The notes under the pieces are model-generated. The model made no database searches and had not been told where the DNA came from. It worked only from the letters and a program-made list of their open reading frames with translations. From Novosphingobium sp. ST904 (lineage in GTDB: Bacteria > Pseudomonadota > Alphaproteobacteria > Sphingomonadales > Sphingomonadaceae), in contig NZ_LGJH01000166.1 of the NCBI RefSeq assembly GCF_001298105.1, positions 124,001-188,000 of the forward strand: a DNA stretch of 64,000 nt, written 5' to 3'. Numbering within the stretch: the first letter of the stretch is position 1; the number at the start of each line of letters is the position of its first letter. The translations under genes and the position numbers were made by a program. This document shows, in pieces, positions 56,935 to 64,000 of this stretch.

Positions 56935-57050
56935 AAAAAAGGCGGTCCCCGGTCAGGACCGGGAACCGCCGTCAAGGTAATAAAGAACTCGTGCGCATCC
57001 CGCTACGAGCCCTTCGGGTCGCGACTCTCCTGTATGCCGCCACCCCGGCG
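56935..57050 (-). ncRNA. candidate small RNA or attenuator with strong terminator
   Basis: On the minus strand a -10-like TATACA (57057-57062) leads after about 110 nt to a 14-pair hairpin (56941-56970, one mismatch) followed by TTTTTT. This is a strong intrinsic terminator with no gene for it to end: iscR starts downstream at 56753 and pyrD is on the other strand. Inside the transcript an ATG at 56998 opens an eight-residue frame (MRTSSLLP) whose TGA ends one base before the hairpin, like a leader peptide. Either a small RNA or an attenuated leader of the suf operon is possible. The rest of 56754-57167 shows no gene; 57065-57167 should hold the pyrD promoter. Confidence 0.4.
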
Positions 57051-57167
57051 ATTTATTGTATAAACGCGACACGCGCGGCCGGAGCGGCGGGGTTCGGGTC
57101 GAATTTGCGCGCACGAGTGTGATAAGAAGCGTTTGAGCAACAGGCGCGACGTGTTTATGCGCAAGCC

Positions 57168-58211
57168 GTGCTCTATTCCCTGATCCGACCCGCCCTGTTC
57201 CGGCTCGAAGCCGAATCAGCCCATGGCCTCGCCCTCAAGGCGCTCAAGCTCACGCGGCCGAAGCGCGCGCCCGTGTTTCCGGCCTCGCTGGCCACCGAAG
57301 TGGCGGGACTCGCTTTCCCGAACCCCGTCGGCATGGCGGCCGGGTTCGACAAGGACGGCGAAGTGCCTGACGCGCTGCTGGGCCTGGGCTTCGGCTATGC
57401 CGAAGTCGGCTCGATCACGCCGCTGCCGCAAGTGGGCAACCCGAAGCCGCGCCTGTTCCGCCTGGTGGAGGATGGCGCCGTCATCAACCGGATGGGTTTC
57501 AACAACCACGGCAGCGCGGCGGCACAGGCGCATCTGGGCGCCCGTCTCGGCCGTCCGGGCGTGGTGGGAATCAATATCGGGGCCAACAAGGATTCCAGCG
57601 ACCGCGTAGCCGATTACGCCAGGATGGCGACGATCATGGCACCGCTCGCGGGCTATCTGGCGGTCAACATTTCCAGCCCGAATACGCCGGGCCTTCGCGC
57701 GCTTCAGGACGAATCGGCGCTGACCGGGCTGCTGGACGCGGTGATCGAAGCCCGTGACGAGGTTTGCGGCGAAACCAGGCCGCCCATATTCCTGAAGGTC
57801 GCACCCGATCTTGAACCGGCGGACATCGACGCGATTGCGCGGATTGCGATCGACAAGCGACTGGGCGCTCTGATCGTGTCCAACACCACGATTTCACGGC
57901 CGGCGCTGCGTTCGGTCCATCGCGGCGAATCCGGCGGTCTTTCCGGGGCGCCCGTGCGGGATCTGGCGCATCAGCGCCTGCGCGACTTCCGCAAGGCGAC
58001 CGGCGGGGCGGTCCCGCTGGTCGGGGTCGGCGGTATCGCCACGGCCGAACATGCCTGGGATCGCATCCGTGCCGGGGCCAGCCTCGTGCAGCTCTACAGC
58101 GCCATGGTCTATGAGGGACCGGGAATCGCCAAGACCGTCTGCAAGGGGCTGGAACGGCTGATGAAGCGCGACGGATTCGCCTCCATCGCCGAAGCAGTGG
58201 GCACCGAATAG
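57168..58211 (+). CDS. pyrD: quinone-dependent dihydroorotate dehydrogenase (class 2)
   Basis: A 347-residue membrane-associated flavoenzyme of pyrimidine synthesis that passes electrons to ubiquinone. The N-terminal helical extension typical of class 2 is present (LIRPALFRLEAESAHGLALK). FMN and substrate blocks are NPVGMAAGFDKDGEVPDALL, INRMGFNNHGS, and VNISSPNTPGLRALQ with the catalytic Ser. PLVGVGGIATAEHAWDRIRA and SLVQLYSAMVYEGP complete the barrel. The start is GTG 57168. Confidence 0.95.
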   Translation: MLYSLIRPALFRLEAESAHGLALKALKLTRPKRAPVFPASLATEVAGLAFPNPVGMAAGFDKDGEVPDALLGLGFGYAEVGSITPLPQVGNPKPRLFRLVEDGAVINRMGFNNHGSAAAQAHLGARLGRPGVVGINIGANKDSSDRVADYARMATIMAPLAGYLAVNISSPNTPGLRALQDESALTGLLDAVIEARDEVCGETRPPIFLKVAPDLEPADIDAIARIAIDKRLGALIVSNTTISRPALRSVHRGESGGLSGAPVRDLAHQRLRDFRKATGGAVPLVGVGGIATAEHAWDRIRAGASLVQLYSAMVYEGPGIAKTVCKGLERLMKRDGFASIAEAVGTE

Positions 58212-58359
58212 CGCGGCGCCTGGCACGACAGGCGCACGACAAGGTCAAGTCCCGCGCTTGTCGCAACCATCGCGCGCGCCTAGACGTTGGCCAGAACGGA
58301 TATCCACGCGGACGATCTGCAGGGAAATTTCCGCATGATGAGAGAGGAAAAGGGTCAGC

Positions 58360-60165
58360 ATGGATCTTGGTGACTTCGACAAGTGCACCAACCTGGTATC
58401 GCTGTTCCTGAAGCGGGCGGATCGGCTTGGCGATGCGCCGATGCTCTGGGCGAAGCGGGATGGCGCCTGGCATTCCACCAGTTGGGCCGAGGCTGCGCGC
58501 AAGGTCTCGCTGATTGCCGCTTCGCTGCGCCGGATGGGCCTGCAGGCGGGAGACCGCGTGCTGATAGTCTCCGAGAACCGGCCGGAATGGTGCCTTGCCG
58601 ATCTTGCGATCATGGCGGCGGGTTGCGTGACAGTGCCCGCCTACACCACCAACACGACCCGCGATCACATCCATATCCTCGAAAACTCGGGTGCCAGGGC
58701 TGCGATCGTTTCCAGTGGAAAGCTGGCAAAGGCCCTGCTGCCGGCGATCGTGCAGACGGACTTGTGCCGCCATGTCATCGGTATGGAGCCGCTGCCGCCG
58801 ATGCAGGGCGGCGCGTATGACGTGCACGACTGGTCGGAGTTGCTCGAAGGCGATGCCGCGAAGGCACGGTCCGAGGTGGACGAGCGGGTCGCCAGCGTTC
58901 GCCGCCGCGATCTTGCCTGCATCATCTACACCAGCGGCACGGGCGGCGCCCCGCGCGGCGTGCGGCAGCATCACGGCATGCTCCTCATGAACGTGGCGGG
59001 CGCGGCGCAGATCGTCATTGACGATTTCGGCCTCGATCATAGCGAGACCTTCCTCTCTTTCCTCCCGCTCAGCCATGCTTACGAGCATACCGGAGGCCAG
59101 TTCCTGCCGATCGCGGTCGGCGGGCAAATCTATTATTCCGAAGGGCTCGACAAGCTCGCGTCCAATATCGAGGAAGTGCGGCCGACGATCATGGTCGTCG
59201 TCCCGCGCCTGTTCGAGGTGCTGCGCACGCGAATCATGAAGCAGATCGAAAAGCAGGGCGCGATTCCCGCCCGGCTCATGGAAATGGCGCTCGGCATCGC
59301 CGGACGCGAGCAGGCCGGTCGACGCCGCCTTCTGGACTATCCGCTGGACATGCTGATCGAACGGACGCTGCGGCCCAAGGTGCGCGCCAAGTTCGGCGGG
59401 CGGATGAAGGCGCTGGTTTCAGGCGGGGCGCCGCTCAACCCCGAAATCGGGGCCTTTTTCGACGCCATGGGCCTGACCCTGCTGCAAGGCTACGGCCAGA
59501 CCGAAGCCGGACCGATCATCAGCTGCAACCGTCCGGCCGCCGGCATCAAGCACGATACGGTCGGTCCGCCGCTGCGCGGGGTGGAAGTGAAGATCGCCGA
59601 AGACGGGGAGATTCTCGTACGCGGCGAGCTGGTCATGCAGGGCTATTGGCAGAATGCCGCCGCAACCGAGGCGGTACTGCACGACACCTGGCTGCACACC
59701 GGCGACGTCGGCCATATCGACGAGCGCGGGCGCATCATGATTACCGACCGCAAGAAGGACATGATCGTCAACGACAAGGGCGACAATGTCTCGCCCCAGA
59801 AGGTCGAATCGATGCTGACGCTCCAGCCCGAGATCGCGCAGGCCATGGTCCATGGCGACCGCCGGCCCTATATCGTCGGGCTCGTCGTGCCGGATGCCGA
59901 CTGGGCTCTGGAGTGGGCCAAGGAAAACGGCGAGAAATTCGATTTCAAGGCGCTCCAGGGGCTGCCCGCTTTCCGTGCGGTCATTCGCGGCGCGATCGAC
60001 CGCGTGAATGCCGATCTCTCCGTCATCGAGAAGGTTCGTCAGTTCACTTTCGCGGACGAACCCTTCTCGATCGAGAACGAGGAAATGACCCCCAGCCTCA
60101 AGATTCGGCGCCACAAGCTCAAGGAGCGTTACGGCGAGCGACTGGATGCGCTCTACCGGAGTTGA
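58360..60165 (+). CDS. long-chain acyl-CoA synthetase (AMP-forming)
   Basis: A 601-residue AMP-binding enzyme of the FAA1/long-chain type. The P-loop is IIYTSGTGGAPRGVRQHHGM, slightly changed from TSGTTGxPKG. Other blocks are PLSHAYEHTGGQFLPI, YGQTEAGPIISCNRP and LHTGDVGHIDERGRIMITDR. The catalytic Lys is in TPSLKIRRHKLKERY near the end. It activates fatty acids for beta-oxidation or lipid synthesis. The gene stands 148 bp after pyrD and is convergent with the antiporter gene. Confidence 0.9.
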   Translation: MDLGDFDKCTNLVSLFLKRADRLGDAPMLWAKRDGAWHSTSWAEAARKVSLIAASLRRMGLQAGDRVLIVSENRPEWCLADLAIMAAGCVTVPAYTTNTTRDHIHILENSGARAAIVSSGKLAKALLPAIVQTDLCRHVIGMEPLPPMQGGAYDVHDWSELLEGDAAKARSEVDERVASVRRRDLACIIYTSGTGGAPRGVRQHHGMLLMNVAGAAQIVIDDFGLDHSETFLSFLPLSHAYEHTGGQFLPIAVGGQIYYSEGLDKLASNIEEVRPTIMVVVPRLFEVLRTRIMKQIEKQGAIPARLMEMALGIAGREQAGRRRLLDYPLDMLIERTLRPKVRAKFGGRMKALVSGGAPLNPEIGAFFDAMGLTLLQGYGQTEAGPIISCNRPAAGIKHDTVGPPLRGVEVKIAEDGEILVRGELVMQGYWQNAAATEAVLHDTWLHTGDVGHIDERGRIMITDRKKDMIVNDKGDNVSPQKVESMLTLQPEIAQAMVHGDRRPYIVGLVVPDADWALEWAKENGEKFDFKALQGLPAFRAVIRGAIDRVNADLSVIEKVRQFTFADEPFSIENEEMTPSLKIRRHKLKERYGERLDALYRS

Positions 60166-60174
60166 ACCTCGGTT

Positions 60175-61293
60175 CTACGGAACCAGGGTCGTGAAAAGGT
60201 AGGTCGCGAAGATCACGAGATGGACCATACCCTGCACCAGGGTGGTCCGTCCGGTGCTGAGCGTCAACGTGGCGACCAGCAGGGTGAGCGCCAGCAGGAC
60301 CGTCGACTTGATCGACAGGCCGAGCTCGAGATCCAGCCCCATCCACATCGAGGCGACCGCAACGGCCGGGATGGTGAGACCGATCGTCGCCAGTGCCGAA
60401 CCGATCGCGAGATTGAGGCTGGTCTGCACCCGGTTGGCACGGGCCGCGCCAAGCGCGGCCAGGCTTTCGGGTGCCAGAACCAGTGCGGCGATGATGATGC
60501 CGACCGTGGCATGGGGGGCGCCCATGGCGGCCACTCCGGCCTCGATCGACGGCGAAAGCGCCTTGGCCAGCATGACCACCGCGACAAGCGCAACAAGGAG
60601 CATGACGCCCGCAGCCAGGGCCTTGTTCACCGGGACTTTTTCGTGCCCATCGTCGCTTTCCTCGGGATAGAGGAAGTGGTCGCGGTGACGGATCGTCTGG
60701 GCGACGACGAAGGTGCCGTAGAGCATCAACGAGACGACGCCGACAAAGATCAGCTGCTTCTCGTTGTAGAACGGGCCGACCTGGCTGGTGGTATAGTTGG
60801 GCATCACCAGGGTCAGCACCGAAAGCGTCGCGAGGATGGCGAGGCCGTGGTTCACGCCGGACTGGGTATAGCCCTGTTCATGGTGCCGGCCGCCGCCCAG
60901 CAGGAGGCAGACACCGACTATCCCGTTGATCGTTATCATGACGGCGGCGATCACCGTATCGCGTGCCAATGCCTGTGCCCCGTTTCCTTCGCTGAGCATG
61001 ATCGAGACGATCAGAGAGGTTTCGATCACCGTTACGGCAAAGGCCAGGATCAGCGTGCCGAACGGCTCGCCCACACGGTGCGCGATGGCTTCGGCATGAT
61101 AGACCGCCGACATGATGGCACCGCCCAGCACGACCGCCAGCGATGCCGCCATCAGCACATTCGAGGGCTTGCCCAGCGCGATGGCCGCAACCGCGAGAAA
61201 CGGTACCGCGATCGCCCAGGGAGCCAGCCCAAAACAAGGAAAAGTTGCGGACTTGTTTCCGGCGGCGGGGGAAGGGACATTCATATCGGGCAC
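60175..61293 (-). CDS. chaA: calcium:proton antiporter (ChaA-like, CaCA superfamily)
   Basis: A 372-residue inner-membrane exchanger with about ten or eleven membrane segments. The two alpha repeats are visible: FAVTVIETSLIVSIMLSEGN with the key Glu, and IIAALVLAPESLAALGAARA with Glu near APES. A His-rich loop lies between (GGGRHHEQGY), and a longer acidic loop follows (YPEESDDGHEKV). ChaA exports Ca, Na or K in exchange for protons. GTG 61293 and ATG 61284 are both possible starts. It is convergent with the acyl-CoA synthetase gene. Confidence 0.88.
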   Translation of the reverse strand: MPDMNVPSPAAGNKSATFPCFGLAPWAIAVPFLAVAAIALGKPSNVLMAASLAVVLGGAIMSAVYHAEAIAHRVGEPFGTLILAFAVTVIETSLIVSIMLSEGNGAQALARDTVIAAVMITINGIVGVCLLLGGGRHHEQGYTQSGVNHGLAILATLSVLTLVMPNYTTSQVGPFYNEKQLIFVGVVSLMLYGTFVVAQTIRHRDHFLYPEESDDGHEKVPVNKALAAGVMLLVALVAVVMLAKALSPSIEAGVAAMGAPHATVGIIIAALVLAPESLAALGAARANRVQTSLNLAIGSALATIGLTIPAVAVASMWMGLDLELGLSIKSTVLLALTLLVATLTLSTGRTTLVQGMVHLVIFATYLFTTLVP

Positions 61294-61430
61294 TATAGGG
61301 TAAAAGCGCCGGAGGGCCAGTTACGCTGTCTTGCTGAGGGCTTTTCGGCTCGCCCGTCCCGATCGTCCTGAAGGGCGGGCGCCATGACGCGTGGCAGTGG
61401 GCGACGCTAGCCCGCCTATCAGTCGGAGTT

Positions 61431-61462
61431 GGCGGACAAAGCATGGCTTTGCCCGCCTTTTT
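61431..61462 (+). terminator. intrinsic terminator signal between two minus-strand genes
   Basis: A 12-bp stem with one mismatch (GGCGGACAAAGC / GCTTTGCCCGCC), a three-base loop and TTTTT on the plus strand. It follows the stop of the nucleotidyltransferase, but the T-run is on the opposite strand, so for that gene it would act only as a plain hairpin. Confidence 0.55.
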
Positions 61463-61465
61463 GGG

Positions 61466-62224
61466 TCATTTCCAGGTATCGGTGAGGCCGGTCGCGATCT
61501 CGATGTCGTTGAGGAAATCGACTTCGGCCCAATCCAGGCCCTCGATCGAGACGGTCCCGACCTTTCCGGTGGGGGCAATCGAATCGATGACCTTGAGATA
61601 CCAGTGCTGGACGCCTTCGGGCGTCCGCATGGCCTGGCGGACGGTTTCGCGGAATAGGTCCGCCCCTTCGCCCCGGAAGGCCAGGAACCCGATCGATTCG
61701 GAGTTGGACTGCTGCGCGGTGAGCGTCTTGCCGATGTGGACCAGCCGGCCGTCGGTCTCGCGCTCCACCTTCATGTCGTCGCTGTCGTAGCCTTCGGCCT
61801 TGATGTCCACGGTAACGGTAATGGGCCAGGGATTGCCGTCGGCATCGGCGGCGCCCTGCTGCACCTTTCTGACGATTTCCTCCGACACCAGCGTATCGCC
61901 GTTGAGGATCAGGAAGTCTCCACGCATCGCCTCGCGCGCGATCCAGCAGGAGCCGAGATTGTCCGCCACCTTGAAGAAAGGGTTGAAGCGGATGTTGATC
62001 TCGACTCGCGGGTCGCTGATCGCATTCAGGTGCTCTTCCAGCATGTCGGTCATGAAGCCGGTGACAACGTCGATCCGCTTCACGCCGCCGCGCGCCAGCA
62101 TCTCGATCTGCCATTCGATCAGCGACTTGCCCGAGAAGTCGATCATGCATTTCGGCCGTTCGGCGGTAAGCGGAAGCAGCCGCGAGCCCTGGCCGGCGCT
62201 GAGAAGAATGGCGTGTTCGATCAT
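61466..62224 (-). CDS. NTP transferase family nucleotidyltransferase
   Basis: A 252-residue sugar-phosphate or phosphocholine-type nucleotidyltransferase. The start AILLSAGQGSRLLPLTAERP carries the GxGxR nucleotide site, followed by KCMIDFSGKSLIEWQIEML. The metal Asp is in FLILNGDTLVSEE. The end DSIAPTGKVGTVSIEGLDWA then DFLNDIEIATGL is typical of short members close to LicC/choline-phosphate cytidylyltransferases and MurU-like enzymes. ATG 62224 is the start. A flippase gene is divergent from it, which suggests a role in making an exported polysaccharide or lipid-linked glycan. Confidence 0.82.
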   Translation of the reverse strand: MIEHAILLSAGQGSRLLPLTAERPKCMIDFSGKSLIEWQIEMLARGGVKRIDVVTGFMTDMLEEHLNAISDPRVEINIRFNPFFKVADNLGSCWIAREAMRGDFLILNGDTLVSEEIVRKVQQGAADADGNPWPITVTVDIKAEGYDSDDMKVERETDGRLVHIGKTLTAQQSNSESIGFLAFRGEGADLFRETVRQAMRTPEGVQHWYLKVIDSIAPTGKVGTVSIEGLDWAEVDFLNDIEIATGLTDTWK

Positions 62225-62402
62225 AGGTTCTACGTTTCGTGCTGGGGGAGGAACCCGGCATCTAGGCATTGCAAGGCAAAAGGAAAAGGTGCGGCGCGAA
62301 CGGGCCGGGACGATCCCCGTGCGGGCCTATTCGTTCAGGCTGGTGACATCCCGGGTCGCGATAGCTTGCAAGTCTCTTCCCCCTCGTTCACATGCTGGCC
62401 CA

Positions 62403-63782
62403 ATGTCCGCCAAATTTCACCGCCGCGAGAGCAAATCTCCGCTAGGGCGGATACTCCAGAACACGGCCTGGCTGCTGGGCGGCAAGGGTTTCGGTGCCGT
62501 TTGCGGCATCGCCTATCTGGCCATCCAGACACGGTCGCTCGGCCTCAAGGATTTCGGCCACTTTTCGCTGATCTTCGGGACCGCGCAGGCTCTCATCGCG
62601 CTTGCCAGTTTCCAGACCTGGCGCGTGGTCGTCCGTTACGGCAGCGAGCATGTCCACCAGAAGGACTGGGGCAAGCTTGGCCGCCTCGGGATGCTTTGCG
62701 GCATACTCGATGCGGTCGGCGCGATCATCGGCTGCGGGCTCGCGGCGATCCTGATCTACGGCTTCGCCCATATGCTGGACCTCAACCCGCATTTCATCGA
62801 CGTGGCTTTCTGGTTCTGCGTGGGGTCGCTCTGGGCGCTGGTTTCGGCGCCCACCGGCATCGTGCGCGCGCTCAACCGGTTCGACATGGCCGTCTATGTG
62901 GAGGCCGTGGTTCCCAGCGGACGACTGGCCGCTTCGCTGGTCATCTGGCTGACCGGGCCGAGTGTCGGGCGTTTCCTGTTCGCATGGGCTGCGATCGATA
63001 TCCTGGAGGCCGCGCTCTACTGGGTCATGGCGCGTCGGCTTTGCCCGGAAGCGGTGAACCTGCGGAACCTTCGCAATTGGCGCCAGTCGATTGACGAGAA
63101 TCCCGGCGTCACGCGGTTCTTCATGCAGACTTACGTGGCCTCCACGCTCGATGCGGCGATGAAGAACGGCCCGCTGCTGATCGTCGGGGCCTGGGTGGGC
63201 ACCAAGGCGGCAGGCCTTTACCGCCTCGCCTCCCAGCTTTCGCAGGCGCTCAGCAAGCTTTCCTCGCTGCTCACACGGTCGGTCTATGCCGAAGTGGCGC
63301 GTGCCCGCGTTTCCTCCGAGGCGGCGGAATTCCGCAAGCTGGCGCTCCAGACCAGCAAGATCGCCGGTCTTGCCGGCATCGTCGTCGTCACTGTGGCGGT
63401 GCTGCTGGGCAAGCAGATGCTGGAAGTGATCGGCGGCAACGATTTCGAACAGGGTGCGGCGATCCTCGTGCCGCTGACCCTTGCGGCGAGCTTCGACCTT
63501 GCCAGCGTGGCCTTCGAGCCCGTGCTTCACGCCACCGGCCGGGCGCGGCATTCGCTGATCGCACGGCTTATCGCCCTGGTGGCGATGGCGATCGGGCTGG
63601 TCATCCTGCTGCCTACCGGTTCCAGCGGCGCGGCATGGGCGGTGGCGCTGGGCGGCGCGGTTTCCTACGTCGCCATGGGGCTTATGGCGTGGCGAACGCT
63701 CCAGCAGATCGAGCGTAACGAAATCCGGATCATGCCCGATCCCGAAGGCGATCTTCCGGTCGCGGATTCCAGCGCAGGCTGA
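62403..63782 (+). CDS. Wzx-like oligosaccharide flippase / O-antigen exporter
   Basis: A 459-residue polytopic protein with about 12 to 14 membrane segments. The start FHRRESKSPLGRILQNTAWL followed by GGKGFGAVCGIAYLAIQTRS is typical of the polysaccharide transport family (MATE-like MOP superfamily). GTKAAGLYRLASQLSQALSK lies near the centre, as usual. It would flip lipid-linked glycans across the inner membrane. Only the nucleotidyltransferase gene nearby supports a glycan pathway; no glycosyltransferases are in the window. ATG 62403 is the start. Confidence 0.82.
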   Translation: MSAKFHRRESKSPLGRILQNTAWLLGGKGFGAVCGIAYLAIQTRSLGLKDFGHFSLIFGTAQALIALASFQTWRVVVRYGSEHVHQKDWGKLGRLGMLCGILDAVGAIIGCGLAAILIYGFAHMLDLNPHFIDVAFWFCVGSLWALVSAPTGIVRALNRFDMAVYVEAVVPSGRLAASLVIWLTGPSVGRFLFAWAAIDILEAALYWVMARRLCPEAVNLRNLRNWRQSIDENPGVTRFFMQTYVASTLDAAMKNGPLLIVGAWVGTKAAGLYRLASQLSQALSKLSSLLTRSVYAEVARARVSSEAAEFRKLALQTSKIAGLAGIVVVTVAVLLGKQMLEVIGGNDFEQGAAILVPLTLAASFDLASVAFEPVLHATGRARHSLIARLIALVAMAIGLVILLPTGSSGAAWAVALGGAVSYVAMGLMAWRTLQQIERNEIRIMPDPEGDLPVADSSAG

Positions 63783-63805
63783 GTCTCGAGCAGGCTGAGT
63801 CTCGA
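63774..63805 (+). repeat. 16-bp tandem duplication at the flippase stop codon
   Basis: GCAGGCTGAGTCTCGA occurs twice in direct succession. The first copy contains the TGA stop of the flippase gene; the second copy is non-coding. It looks like a recent slip or local duplication and has no clear function. Confidence 0.8.
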
Positions 63806-63835
63806 CAGGTGAGGGGGGAGAGCTATCATGCCGCC

Positions 63836-64000
63836 ATGCTCTCCCTCTCCCTGACCCAGCAGGCCGAAGGCCTTGCCGATCGCATCGTTGCGCTGCGCCG
63901 CGCCGTTCATGCCGAACCCGAGATCGGCCTTCACAATCCAAAGACCCGGGACAAGATCAGGGCGGCCTTGTCCCACCTGCCGCTGGAATGGCGCGAAGGG
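63836..64000 (+). CDS. M20 family amidohydrolase (5' end only)
   Basis: The first 55 residues of a protein that runs past the right edge. The segment LADRIVALRRAVHAEPEIGL followed by HNPKTRDKIRAALSHLP is the typical opening of hippurate hydrolase / IAA-amino acid hydrolase type M20 amidohydrolases. No metal site is inside the window. It starts at ATG 63836; an ATG at 63828 is in another frame. The assignment rests on the N-terminal pattern only. Confidence 0.7.
   Translation, partial: MLSLSLTQQAEGLADRIVALRRAVHAEPEIGLHNPKTRDKIRAALSHLPLEWREG

Overview
The window is chromosomal DNA of a GC-rich alphaproteobacterium, most likely a sphingomonad such as Novosphingobium. The evidence is a SciP (DUF1153) cell-cycle regulator, an SOS-driven imuA-imuB-dnaE2 cassette with GTTC-N7-GTTC LexA boxes, an mmcB gene, a PAS_5 protein and a suf operon of alphaproteobacterial layout. 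No genus can be proved from the sequence alone.

Layout. 1-940: 5' end of mnmA, a small hypothetical gene and sciP. 1305-7830: RND efflux adaptor and pump, a DUF445 membrane protein and a GNAT enzyme. 7855-12015 (minus): a secreted TonB-C-like protein, etfBA and an orphan sucC. 12181-23161 (plus): CysQ-like phosphatase, RhlE helicase, membrane hydroxylase, DUF2141 protein, MFS exporter, PAS_5 protein, BepA-like M48 protease, DsbA-like thioredoxin and a LytS/LytTR two-component pair. 23217-34104: a DNA-damage neighbourhood (mmcB, tRNA-Arg(CCG), dnaE2-imuB-imuA) split by a 4.7-kb integrative element bounded by a perfect 45-bp direct repeat. 34250-45108: an accessory catabolic cluster with a TauD dioxygenase, two isochorismatase-fold hydrolases, an SDR, a ribokinase, a RutA-like flavin monooxygenase, an MFS importer, an M20-like amidohydrolase and a single reading frame joining an AraC regulator to an acetamidase. 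45119-48232 (minus): proA-nadD-rsfS-rlmH. 48523-50089: M23 peptidase plus bactofilin. 50190-56753 (minus): a tightly overlapping Rrf2-sufB-DUF559-sufC-sufD-sufS-sufT-GNAT-sufA operon. 57168-64000: pyrD, fadD, a chaA-type antiporter, a nucleotidyltransferase, a flippase and the start of an amidohydrolase.

How parts work together. MmcB and ImuA/ImuB/DnaE2 belong to the same damage-tolerance response and both loci carry a LexA box. The suf genes form one iron-sulfur assembly line under an IscR-like repressor. The 37-45 kb cluster reads as uptake of a nitrogen heterocycle or amide, flavin-dependent ring opening, stepwise amide hydrolysis, and control by a regulator fused to the last amidase.

Caveat. 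At least seven genes that should be intact, including sufB and etfA, are broken by one-base frameshifts, mostly single-base losses in GC-rich tracts. Sequencing or assembly error is the best explanation, so these are annotated as genes with a noted frameshift, not as pseudogenes.
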